Below are positions 1-7,867 of a DNA stretch of 64,000 nt, one piece after another. The notes under the pieces were generated by a model that saw nothing but the letters and a program-made list of their open reading frames with translations, ran no database searches and was not told the DNA's origin. A program made the position numbers and the translations under genes. Location of the stretch: NCBI GenBank assembly GCA_947499935.1, contig CANMQH010000008.1, positions 89,676-153,675 on the forward strand. Reading direction: 5' to 3'. How positions within the stretch are numbered: position 1 is the stretch's first letter; every line of letters starts with the position of its first letter. This DNA comes from an uncultured Algibacter sp. (lineage in GTDB: Bacteria; Bacteroidota; Bacteroidia; Flavobacteriales; Flavobacteriaceae).

Positions 1-1
1 A

Positions 2-868
2 GGTTTTGGCATAGATGAGAATAATATTTTTCCGATGTGGGATTGGGTCGGTGGACGTTTTTCTTTATGGAGTGCCGTAGGTTTAACTATTAGCCTAGCT
101 GTTGGGTATAATAATTTTGATAACCTATTAAAAGGGGCTCATAAAATGGATGAGCATTTTAAAAACGAAGACTTTTCAAGTAATATTCCTGTCGTTTTAG
201 CATTAATAAGCGTTTGGTATAATAATTTCTTTAAAGCCGAAAGTGAAGCTGTAATTCCATATTCTCAATATCTAAATCAATTTGCTACGTATTTGCAACA
301 AGGTATTATGGAAAGTAATGGTAAAGGTGTAGATAGAAATGGTAAATCAATAGATTATCAAACAGGGACTATTATTTGGGGTGAGCCAGGAACCAATTCG
401 CAACATGCTTTTTTTCAATTAATACATCAAGGCACTAAATTAATACCAGCCGATTTTATTGGTTTCACAAAACCGTTGCATGGTAATCAAGACCATCAAA
501 ATAAATTAATGTCTAACTTTTTAGCACAAACAGAGGCGCTTTTAAATGGAAAAACAGAAGCTGAAGTTATTGCAGAAGGTGCTAATTCAGAGATTGTTTC
601 ATTTAAAGTATTTCCAGGTAATAAACCAACCAATACTATTTTTGTAAATAAACTGTCTCCAGAAAGTTTAGGGAAACTTATAGCCATGTATGAGCATAAA
701 ATATTTGTTCAAGGCATCATCTGGAATATTTTTAGTTACGATCAATTTGGTGTAGAATTAGGTAAACAATTAGCCTCAAAAATTTTACAAGAATTTAACA
801 GTAGTAGTAATACTGAGCACGATTCTTCCACTAATAATTTATTGAATTATTATAAAGGAATGATGTAA
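2..868 (+). CDS. pgi: Glucose-6-phosphate isomerase, C-terminal part (5' end outside window)
   Basis: Interconverts glucose 6-phosphate and fructose 6-phosphate in the cytosol. The reading frame is open from base 2, so the gene starts upstream; the first Met inside the window (35) is internal. The [16 protein letters not shown] segment at the start is the phosphoglucose isomerase signature, and [18 protein letters not shown], about 110 residues further on, carries the conserved active-site region. [25 protein letters not shown] near the end is the typical C-terminal helix. About half of a normal ~540-residue enzyme is present. A hairpin terminator follows 30 bp downstream. The family assignment is very secure. 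Confidence 0.97.
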   Translation, partial: GFGIDENNIFPMWDWVGGRFSLWSAVGLTISLAVGYNNFDNLLKGAHKMDEHFKNEDFSSNIPVVLALISVWYNNFFKAESEAVIPYSQYLNQFATYLQQGIMESNGKGVDRNGKSIDYQTGTIIWGEPGTNSQHAFFQLIHQGTKLIPADFIGFTKPLHGNQDHQNKLMSNFLAQTEALLNGKTEAEVIAEGANSEIVSFKVFPGNKPTNTIFVNKLSPESLGKLIAMYEHKIFVQGIIWNIFSYDQFGVELGKQLASKILQEFNSSSNTEHDSSTNNLLNYYKGMM

Positions 869-896
869 AACACAATATTTTTAGCGTAAAAAACCT

Positions 897-936
897 AAAA
901 AAAGTGTTAATATATTATTATGTTAACACTTTTTGT
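897..936 (+). terminator. Rho-independent terminator after pgi
   Basis: AAAAGTGTTAA at 900-910 pairs with TTAACACTTTT at 923-933 around a 12-nt A+T loop, and a T-rich run follows. It ends the pgi transcript before the TonB receptor gene. Confidence 0.8.
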
Positions 937-993
937 TTGTCATTTTTATTGAATTGCTTAACATTTTCGTAATATTAGATACTTAATTATGAG

Positions 994-1001
994 TATTTTT
1001 G
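994..1001 (+). promoter_or_regulatory. Bacteroidota -7 box (TATTTTTG) for the first TonB receptor operon
   Basis: TATTTTTG matches TAnnTTTG and lies 27 bp before the receptor ATG. I see no clear TTG-type -33 box at ideal spacing, so the call rests on the -7 element and its position after a terminator. Confidence 0.5.
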
Positions 1002-1028
1002 TGTTGACTAATTTCAAATTAATTAATT

Positions 1029-3578
1029 ATGACAAAAATTACGCATTTTTTTATGTTGACTGTAGTATTGCTTTTTGCAGTAATAGTTACGGCACAAAGT
1101 ACAATCTCAGGTACTATTATTGATGTAGGAAGTAATGTTCCGCTTCCTGGGGCCAATGTTATTGAAAAGGGTACGTCTCATGGTGTGACTACAGATTTCG
1201 ATGGGAATTTTACCATAAAAACTAAATCTTCTTCAGGAGAAATAGTAATTTCGTACATTGGATACAATTCTAAAACAGTTGTTTTTACTCAAGACATAGA
1301 CCTTGGTAAAATAACTCTAAGTTCTAATCAAGTAGGGTTAGAAGAAGTCCAAATCATTGCATCTGTGGCTGTAGATAGAAAAACACCTGTTGCAGTTTCT
1401 ACAATTAGAAAAGAAGAAATTCAGCTTAAATTAGGAAACCAAGAATTTCCTGAGATTTTAAAATCTACTCCTGGCGTTTTTGTAACACGTAATGGTGGAG
1501 GTTTTGGAGATGGAGAAGTTACTATGCGAGGTTTTAATTCAGAAAATGTTGCCGTTTTAATAAATGGTATTCCTGTAAACGATATGGAAAATGGTCGTAT
1601 TTTTTGGAGTAACTGGGCAAGTTTAGGTAGTGTAACCTCAACTATACAATCTCAAAGAGGTTTAGGTGCAGCAAAAATTGCGGTGCCGTCTGTTGGTGGT
1701 ACTATAAATACAATAACAGAATCTACAGACGCAGAAAAAGGAGGATTTGTTGGTTTTGATGTTGGAAACGACGGTTATACAAGATATGGTGCCAAAGTAT
1801 CAACAGGACTTTTAGAAAATGGTTTAGCAGTTACAGCTTATGGAGATAGAACAGTTGGTGATGCTACATATGCTGATGGTACTAATTTTAATGCCATTTC
1901 ATATTTTTTAAATGTGTCTTACAAATTAAATGATGCTCATAAATTTGCATTTAATGTATTTGGTGCAAAACAACGTCATGGTCAACGCCAAAATAGATCA
2001 TTAATAAACGATTATAGATTAAGTGAAAGAGGTAGACGTTATAATCCAGATTGGGGATTTAAAAACGGACAGGTAACAAATATTGAAGATAATTTTTATC
2101 ACAAGCCATTAGCCTCAATAAACCATTATTGGAGAATTAATGATAATAGTAAATTATCTACCTCGTTTTATGGATCAACAGGAACTGGAGGCGGTGGCGG
2201 AATTGCAGGAGAAGAAAACAACAAGTTTTCTGATGCCAGTTATAAAATAGGGAATTTTGGACCAGTAGATTTGGATAGAATTGTTGAAGAAAATATAGCT
2301 AATGGTGCTAATGGATCAACAGCACTTTTAAGGGCTAGCAGAAATGACCATGTTTGGGTAGGAGCTTTAAGTGTTTTTAATACAAAACTTACCGATAATA
2401 TCGATTTAAATGTTGGAGCCGATTACCGTTGGTATGTTGGAGAACATTTCCAAGAAGTTACAGATTTACTTGGTGGTCAATATTTTTTAAGTGATGACGA
2501 TATTAATAATCCAAATAGGGCAACTCAAGTTGGCGACAAAATTAATTTTCACGATAAAGGTTATCATCAATATATTGGTGGGTTTGGCCAAATAGAGTAT
2601 GACGACGAAGATTTTTCAGCTTTTTTTGCTGCTAATTATAATAATAGTAGATACAGAAGAGAAGATTTTTTTCAAAAATTAGATAGTGACCCTAATCAAA
2701 TAACAGATCCAGAAAGCTTCAACGGATATGGTGGAAAATTAGGTGCTAGTTACCGTTTTGATTCTATGCATAATGTATTCTTTAATGCAGGGTATTTTGA
2801 AAGGGTACCGTTTCTTGACGATGTTTGGTTAAATTTTAGTAATGACGATTTTAACGAAGGTATTGAAAACCAAAAAATAACAAGTTTTGAAGTTGGTTAT
2901 GGTTTACGTTCAGAAAAATTATCGGCTAATTTAAATGTTTATCATACCATTTGGAAGAATAGGACAGAAACAGCAGATCAAGGTACTGGAGATAACTTAT
3001 TAACGGCCAATATTAATGGTTTAGAAGCTTTGCATCAAGGTGTAGAGTTTGATTTTGAGTACCGTCCGCTTAATTTTTTAAACGTTACAGGCATGATTTC
3101 TTTTGGAGATTGGACATGGAATAATAATGTAACAGATGTACCTTTTTTCGATGTAGATAGAAATCCAACGGGTATAACTACAGATATCTACCTTAAAGGA
3201 ATTCCTGTTGGACGTTCTGCACAAACCACATCTGCACTTGGTGTTAGATTAAATATTTCACCTAAAACATCTTTTACTTTTGATTATAATTATTATGACA
3301 GGTATTATGCCGATTTTAATTTACAAAGTAGAAATACAGAAGAAACTTTAGATACTAAACCATGGAAAGTACCAAGTTATTTTCTGTCGGATATTATTTT
3401 AAAGCATGATTTCGAATTTGGAAACTTTAATGCTAGAATAGTTGGTAGAATTAATAATTTGTTAGATGAATCATTTATCAATAGAGCAGACGATGGTAAC
3501 ACAAGTTCTGCATCTGATGCCTTAGTGTTTTTCGGGCAAGGTAGAACGTTTAGTATAAGTACAAGAATTAATTTCTAA
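1029..3578 (+). CDS. TonB-dependent outer-membrane receptor with CarboxypepD_reg-like domain
   Basis: An outer-membrane active transporter of 849 residues. It has a Sec signal peptide (about 1-22, cleaved before QSTISG) and a carboxypeptidase regulatory-like beta-sandwich (about 24-108, with PLPGANVIEKGTSHGVTTD). A plug domain follows at about 118-235 (EILKSTPGVFVTRNGGG...VTMRGF...VLINGIPVND), then a 22-strand barrel that ends in the terminal Phe of RTFSISTRINF. The substrate cannot be read from sequence. The next genes, 17 bp and then 70 bp apart, encode a surface lipoprotein and an endonuclease I lipoprotein, so import of nuclease products is a reasonable guess. No SusD-type partner is present, which argues against a classical glycan system. 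Confidence 0.93.
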   Translation: MTKITHFFMLTVVLLFAVIVTAQSTISGTIIDVGSNVPLPGANVIEKGTSHGVTTDFDGNFTIKTKSSSGEIVISYIGYNSKTVVFTQDIDLGKITLSSNQVGLEEVQIIASVAVDRKTPVAVSTIRKEEIQLKLGNQEFPEILKSTPGVFVTRNGGGFGDGEVTMRGFNSENVAVLINGIPVNDMENGRIFWSNWASLGSVTSTIQSQRGLGAAKIAVPSVGGTINTITESTDAEKGGFVGFDVGNDGYTRYGAKVSTGLLENGLAVTAYGDRTVGDATYADGTNFNAISYFLNVSYKLNDAHKFAFNVFGAKQRHGQRQNRSLINDYRLSERGRRYNPDWGFKNGQVTNIEDNFYHKPLASINHYWRINDNSKLSTSFYGSTGTGGGGGIAGEENNKFSDASYKIGNFGPVDLDRIVEENIANGANGSTALLRASRNDHVWVGALSVFNTKLTDNIDLNVGADYRWYVGEHFQEVTDLLGGQYFLSDDDINNPNRATQVGDKINFHDKGYHQYIGGFGQIEYDDEDFSAFFAANYNNSRYRREDFFQKLDSDPNQITDPESFNGYGGKLGASYRFDSMHNVFFNAGYFERVPFLDDVWLNFSNDDFNEGIENQKITSFEVGYGLRSEKLSANLNVYHTIWKNRTETADQGTGDNLLTANINGLEALHQGVEFDFEYRPLNFLNVTGMISFGDWTWNNNVTDVPFFDVDRNPTGITTDIYLKGIPVGRSAQTTSALGVRLNISPKTSFTFDYNYYDRYYADFNLQSRNTEETLDTKPWKVPSYFLSDIILKHDFEFGNFNARIVGRINNLLDESFINRADDGNTSSASDALVFFGQGRTFSISTRINF

Positions 3579-3595
3579 TTAAAAGAGATACAAAA

Positions 3596-5239
3596 ATGAA
3601 AAGATTTATATACATATTATTGACAATAACTATTAGTTTAGTGTCATGCGAAAAATCCTTAAAAGATACTTTTGAAGAACTTGATCTTGATAGAAATGTG
3701 GTTGGTGATGATACCATAACATTGTCAGACGATGATTATGCAGAAATTGGTATAAATACGACTTTCTTTGAAAGCCTTGATGATGCCAAAGAATTAATAC
3801 CAGATTTTCTTACTAATAGATATCCTGTTTGGGGAAAAGGATCTTCTGTTTTAGTGAATTATGACTTAGAGTTTGGTACTAATCTTGAAGAAGTAGTTCG
3901 TTTTACTGATGCTACAATATATCAGTTAGGTCTTGATGATTATGCTACAACAGGAAATGAAGGCGCTGCATTTTATCCCGAAATTATATCTACTGATTTT
4001 ATTCCACAAATTTTAGATAATGCTATTACTACGCCAGAAGATGGTGCTATTGTTTTAGCACGTTATGACCAATTTTTTATGGAACCTGTAATAGGTTTAG
4101 CAAATATATATCAGGCCTCTTTTCCTACTAATTTTGGAGATTTCGAGAATATTGACCTTTTAGGAGCTCAAGGTTGGACATCAGGATCTGCTAATGTTCA
4201 GGGTTCTGGATTTGATAGCGGTGCGTTTGCTAATGAAGATTGGTTAATTTCTCCTGAGATTGATTTAACAGGTCTAGAAGATTTAAAATTTCAAATTAAT
4301 CAAGAAATTGACTTATTCGGTGCTCCAGTAGAATCAATCGATATTATAATCTCTACAGATTATGTAACAGGTTCCGATCCTTTAATTGCTACATGGACTG
4401 CACTTAGTTTTGATAAACAAGCTTTTGGTGATTTAACGCTTTCAGAAGATTTTGACTTTTCTGCTTACGATGGAGAAACTATTCACATAGCTTTTAAATA
4501 TACATCTACAGATATGGCATCGGCCAGATGGAGAATTGAATCTTTTGCTATTAAGACAATAGGTGTAGAAGGAGAATTTGACAATAAAGGAGATTATTAT
4601 ACTTATGATGGTTCAGAATGGGAAGCTGTTGAAAATGTACTTTATTTAAGTTCATCTCATTATGATGCTATGGGTGAAGACTCAGGTAGACCTGGAAGAC
4701 GAAATAATTTTAGTAATTCTATAGCTCCAGAAGATTATATACCTACTTTTTTAAGAATAACACCACCATACAATTTTGCACAAGACGAAGATCAATTATT
4801 TGTAATCTATAAATTTTTTAATGGAAGTAATGTTATTAGAGGAAATTCTTATAGCGTTATTAATGGTGAGTGGACACCACATCAAACGCAGTTACAGTTT
4901 GGCCACGATGGTAATAAGTGGATTCCAGATAACACCATTAAATATATATTTTCTGGAAGTGATTATACGTTTATATCAACCGAATTTGCAACTATTTACC
5001 CTAACCCAGCTTCAAACTTAATGCAATTTTCAAGTTTTGATAGAAGAGCATCTGGTGGTAATATTTGGAGTAACGATATGTTATTAGAAGCTATAGATGC
5101 ATTATTAGATAATCTTTTTCCAGATGCAGAAATAGGACAAAAATACCAAGTTACTTTTGAGGTGTTTACAGGTTCAAGAGGTATAGAAACTCAAGCTGTT
5201 ATAAAAGCTGAAGATGGTGAATGGGCTTATCAAGAATAA
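3596..5239 (+). CDS. Surface lipoprotein with choice-of-anchor J-like (cleaved adhesin) domain
   Basis: 547 residues with a lipoprotein signal peptide (lipobox LVSC, Cys18) followed by an acidic stretch, as in surface-exposed Bacteroidota lipoproteins. A jelly-roll domain of the choice-of-anchor J/cleaved-adhesin type is visible at about 190-325: DWLISPEIDLTGLEDLKF, then IHIAFKYTSTDMASARWRIE. The C-terminal part (about 330-547) has Trp/Tyr-rich segments such as FVIYKFFNGSNV, which I cannot place in a family. The gene sits 17 bp after a TonB receptor gene and is probably cotranscribed. By position it may be the surface partner of the receptor; that is inference. Confidence 0.75.
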   Translation: MKRFIYILLTITISLVSCEKSLKDTFEELDLDRNVVGDDTITLSDDDYAEIGINTTFFESLDDAKELIPDFLTNRYPVWGKGSSVLVNYDLEFGTNLEEVVRFTDATIYQLGLDDYATTGNEGAAFYPEIISTDFIPQILDNAITTPEDGAIVLARYDQFFMEPVIGLANIYQASFPTNFGDFENIDLLGAQGWTSGSANVQGSGFDSGAFANEDWLISPEIDLTGLEDLKFQINQEIDLFGAPVESIDIIISTDYVTGSDPLIATWTALSFDKQAFGDLTLSEDFDFSAYDGETIHIAFKYTSTDMASARWRIESFAIKTIGVEGEFDNKGDYYTYDGSEWEAVENVLYLSSSHYDAMGEDSGRPGRRNNFSNSIAPEDYIPTFLRITPPYNFAQDEDQLFVIYKFFNGSNVIRGNSYSVINGEWTPHQTQLQFGHDGNKWIPDNTIKYIFSGSDYTFISTEFATIYPNPASNLMQFSSFDRRASGGNIWSNDMLLEAIDALLDNLFPDAEIGQKYQVTFEVFTGSRGIETQAVIKAEDGEWAYQE

Positions 5240-5309
5240 ATAAGTATACAATAATAATTACAAAAGGTCTCAGTTAAGGCCGTTTTATAAAAATCAAATT
5301 CATAAGAAA

Positions 5310-6077
5310 ATGAAAAAAATATTTTTATTACTTATTTCAATAGCTTTCATTAGTTGTTCAAATAATGACGATTCTCAAACTCCTGATGTTGGACTAGGTT
5401 TAGATGTCCCTGCAGAGTTAGAACAGTATTACACAAGAATTACGTTTACTGAAGATAAAGAAGCTAATTACGATGCACTAAGGAAACATACTGTCGATAA
5501 TCATGAGGATATTTTGTCCTACGGACAAAGGCATGATTTCTTGTATAACGCCGATGCAGATATAGCAAACACTGATAATGTAACGTTAATGTACTCTAGT
5601 GAAAGTAGATATTGGGAAGAATACACCTCTGGTTCTAATATGTATATGCCTCAAACATTTAATACAGAACATGTTTATCCTCAATCTTTATTACGAATGA
5701 GAGATGCTGTAACAGATTTACATCATTTAAGATCTGCAGATGCTACAGTTAATAGTAATAGAAGTAATCTTCCTTTTGTTGATGGTAGTGGAACTTACAT
5801 GCGTATTGGAAATGGTTGGTATCCAGGTGATGAATGGAAAGGTGATGTGGCTAGAATGATTTTATATTTAAATGTGAGATATCGTGAAAAAATCGAAAAA
5901 GTTGGCTCAATAGATTTATTCTTAAAATGGAATGTTGAAGATCCAGTATCTGCATTTGAAGAGCAAAGAAATAATGTTATCTATGCCGCACAAGGCAACA
6001 GAAATGCGTTTATAGACAACCCATATTTAGCAACATTAATTTGGGGTGGAGATGCTGCCGAAAATAAATGGCAATAA
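5310..6077 (+). CDS. Endonuclease I family lipoprotein (secreted DNA/RNA nuclease)
   Basis: 255 residues with lipobox FISC (Cys16) followed by SNNDDS, so it is probably anchored at the cell surface. The endonuclease I fold is recognisable from NTEHVYPQS (residues 118-126; the His at 121 is the expected catalytic/metal-site residue) and DLHHLRSADATVNSNRSNLPF, where Asn/Arg residues complete the H-N-N-type metal site. The later GDVARMILYLNVRY helix is also typical. It is the third gene of the receptor-lipoprotein-nuclease cluster and is followed by a strong terminator. The family normally cuts nucleic acid non-specifically outside the cytoplasm. Confidence in the family is high; the biological substrate is inferred. 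Confidence 0.9.
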   Translation: MKKIFLLLISIAFISCSNNDDSQTPDVGLGLDVPAELEQYYTRITFTEDKEANYDALRKHTVDNHEDILSYGQRHDFLYNADADIANTDNVTLMYSSESRYWEEYTSGSNMYMPQTFNTEHVYPQSLLRMRDAVTDLHHLRSADATVNSNRSNLPFVDGSGTYMRIGNGWYPGDEWKGDVARMILYLNVRYREKIEKVGSIDLFLKWNVEDPVSAFEEQRNNVIYAAQGNRNAFIDNPYLATLIWGGDAAENKWQ

Positions 6078-6097
6078 TCAATTTATATATTAAATCC

Positions 6098-6128
6098 AAA
6101 AACCGCTTCAATTGAAGCGGTTTTTTTA
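6098..6128 (+). terminator. Strong hairpin terminator after endonuclease I gene
   Basis: AAACCGCTTCAATTGAAGCGGTTT is a perfect palindrome with a T run after it, 20-odd bases past the stop codon. Confidence 0.9.
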
Positions 6129-6175
6129 TTCATATAATGATTACATTTGTTTTCTAAAATTAAAAATATAAACTC

Positions 6176-6616
6176 ATGTATAGCGCTGTAAAATCACTCC
6201 ATTCCTATTGGGCATATTTAGTACTTATTGTTTTAATAATAGCAACTGTAAATGCTTTAATAAAAACATTTGGAGATAAAGAGTATGAAGCAAGCGATTT
6301 TAGAAAATCTTTATTTACTTTAATTGTATCGCATATTCAGTTACTCATCGGGTTAGTATTGTATTTTGTATCGCCTAGATTACAGCTTTTTAGCGAATTG
6401 GGTATGGGAGATATCATGAAAGATTCTGTAAACAGACTCTATTTATTTGAGCACCCATTAATTAATATTATTGCAGTAGCTTTAATTACTATTGGGTACT
6501 CTAAGCATAAAAAGAAATTAACGTCTAATAGTAAATTAAAAACTATAGCCATTTTTTATACCATAGCTTTAGTCTTGTTTTTATCAAGAATTCCTTGGAG
6601 TACTTGGATTGGATAA
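6176..6616 (+). CDS. Small four-helix membrane protein, cytochrome b-like
   Basis: 146 residues with four hydrophobic segments at about 10-28, 45-66, 88-106 and 122-140. His residues lie near the membrane segments: one in LHSYWAYL (helix 1), one in SHIQLLIG (helix 2), one in EHPLINII (helix 3) and one in SKHKKKL just after helix 3. That pattern would suit a b-type haem, and flavobacterial proteins of this size and shape are often annotated as cytochrome b. I cannot confirm haem binding. It is a single gene between two terminators and has no evident link with the uptake genes beside it. Confidence 0.55.
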   Translation: MYSAVKSLHSYWAYLVLIVLIIATVNALIKTFGDKEYEASDFRKSLFTLIVSHIQLLIGLVLYFVSPRLQLFSELGMGDIMKDSVNRLYLFEHPLINIIAVALITIGYSKHKKKLTSNSKLKTIAIFYTIALVLFLSRIPWSTWIG

Positions 6617-6653
6617 TAAACACTTTAGATATTATATTGAAGATAAACGTATC

Positions 6654-6692
6654 CCAGACCTGTCAGGTTTTAAAAACTTGACAGGTCTTTTT
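6654..6692. terminator. Bidirectional hairpin terminator between convergent genes (flavobacterial repeat type)
   Basis: AGACCTGTCA pairs with TGACAGGTCT around GGTTTTAAAAACT, with T-rich tracts on the rightward side and A-rich sequence on the left. It separates the rightward membrane-protein gene from the leftward nuclease/phosphatase gene. The AGACCTGTCAGGTTTT hairpin resembles a repeat that recurs in Flavobacteriaceae intergenic regions (from memory, not checked). Confidence 0.75.
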
Positions 6693-7765
6693 TAATCATT
6701 AGTTTTTATTATTACTGAGGTGTCTATTTCCTTAATAACATATACATAAACCGGGAAATGATCACTAAAACCATTGCTAAAATTACCGTTGGACCAACTT
6801 CTAAAGGGGTAGCCTTTATATTTACCATTATGGTTAATCAAATAGCTTTTATTAAAAATACCAGCTTTGTAAAACCTATAAGACGCATAATCTTTTTCAA
6901 GTAATGGCTTAGTAAGCATAATTTGGTCAAATAAACTCCAAGAATCGCGATAAGCTGTGGTGCCTAAACCCTTTTTGAAGAAAGTTTCAAAAGGATTATA
7001 AATACCTTTTAATCCTACATTTCTAGTGTTTTTAGCTTTTAAAATTTTCTTTATACTTGTATTATTTGGGTTATCATTTAAATCACCCATTATAAAAATT
7101 TTTGAGTAAGGGTCTATAATTTGTAACGAATCTACAAGACGCTTACTTAACCTTGCTGCAGCAATACGTTTAGGTCTGCTTCTGGCTTCTCCACCACGTC
7201 TAGATGGCCAATGATTTACAATAATATGGATTAAATCATTCTCAAGTTTACCACTAACTAATAACTGATTACGAGTGTATATTCTTTTTTGGTTTTGGTC
7301 ATCATGTATTATCAATTCGTGACTGCTGGTGTTTATGGGTGTAAATAATTTTTTTTGAAACAACAGTGCGACATCAATGCCTCTAACATCAGGAGAGTCA
7401 TAATGTATAATGCCATAATCTTTATCTTGTAATACAGTATTATTTATAAGATCTTCTAATACATCTGCGTTTTCAATTTCACAAATACCTATAATAGCAG
7501 GGGTGTTTTGGGTTACATCTTTTCCAATTTCGGCAATGACTTTAGCCATATTATTTATTTTTGAATTATAGGCTTTTCTGCGATTTGATTTTATCTTCAT
7601 TATTGGGCTAAATTCATCAAGTTTCGTAGGATTATTTATAGTGTCAAATAAATTTTCTACATTGTAGAATGCTAAGGTGTGGATTTTAAACTTTTTCTTT
7701 TGTGCATTAACGGTTGCAAATACACTTAAAGAAAGTATAAGAAGAGTAAGCTTTAAACAATTCAT
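6692..7765 (-). CDS. Secreted endonuclease/exonuclease/phosphatase family protein
   Basis: 357 residues with a Sec signal peptide (1-21, ending VNAQ), so it is periplasmic or extracellular. EEP-fold motifs appear in order: FYNVENLFD (metal-site Asn/Glu), IIGICEIEN (Glu), DVRGIDVALLF, NHWPSRRGGE, IMGDLNDNPNN (Asp/Asn) and GFSDHFPVYV (Asp-His). The family cleaves phosphodiesters or phosphomonoesters in nucleic acids, nucleotides or lipids. The gene lies between two TonB receptor loci and near a secreted endonuclease I, which suggests nucleic acid or phosphate acquisition. A shorter paralogue without a signal peptide is at 57490-58458. Confidence 0.88.
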   Translation of the reverse strand: MNCLKLTLLILSLSVFATVNAQKKKFKIHTLAFYNVENLFDTINNPTKLDEFSPIMKIKSNRRKAYNSKINNMAKVIAEIGKDVTQNTPAIIGICEIENADVLEDLINNTVLQDKDYGIIHYDSPDVRGIDVALLFQKKLFTPINTSSHELIIHDDQNQKRIYTRNQLLVSGKLENDLIHIIVNHWPSRRGGEARSRPKRIAAARLSKRLVDSLQIIDPYSKIFIMGDLNDNPNNTSIKKILKAKNTRNVGLKGIYNPFETFFKKGLGTTAYRDSWSLFDQIMLTKPLLEKDYASYRFYKAGIFNKSYLINHNGKYKGYPFRSWSNGNFSNGFSDHFPVYVYVIKEIDTSVIIKTND

Positions 7766-7867
7766 TTTAAATATAATAAGTTGATTTTGTCTACTATATT
7801 ACAAAACTTAAACCAGAGTTATTCTATATGAATGATGTTTATAATTAATTTGGATTATAAAATAAGT

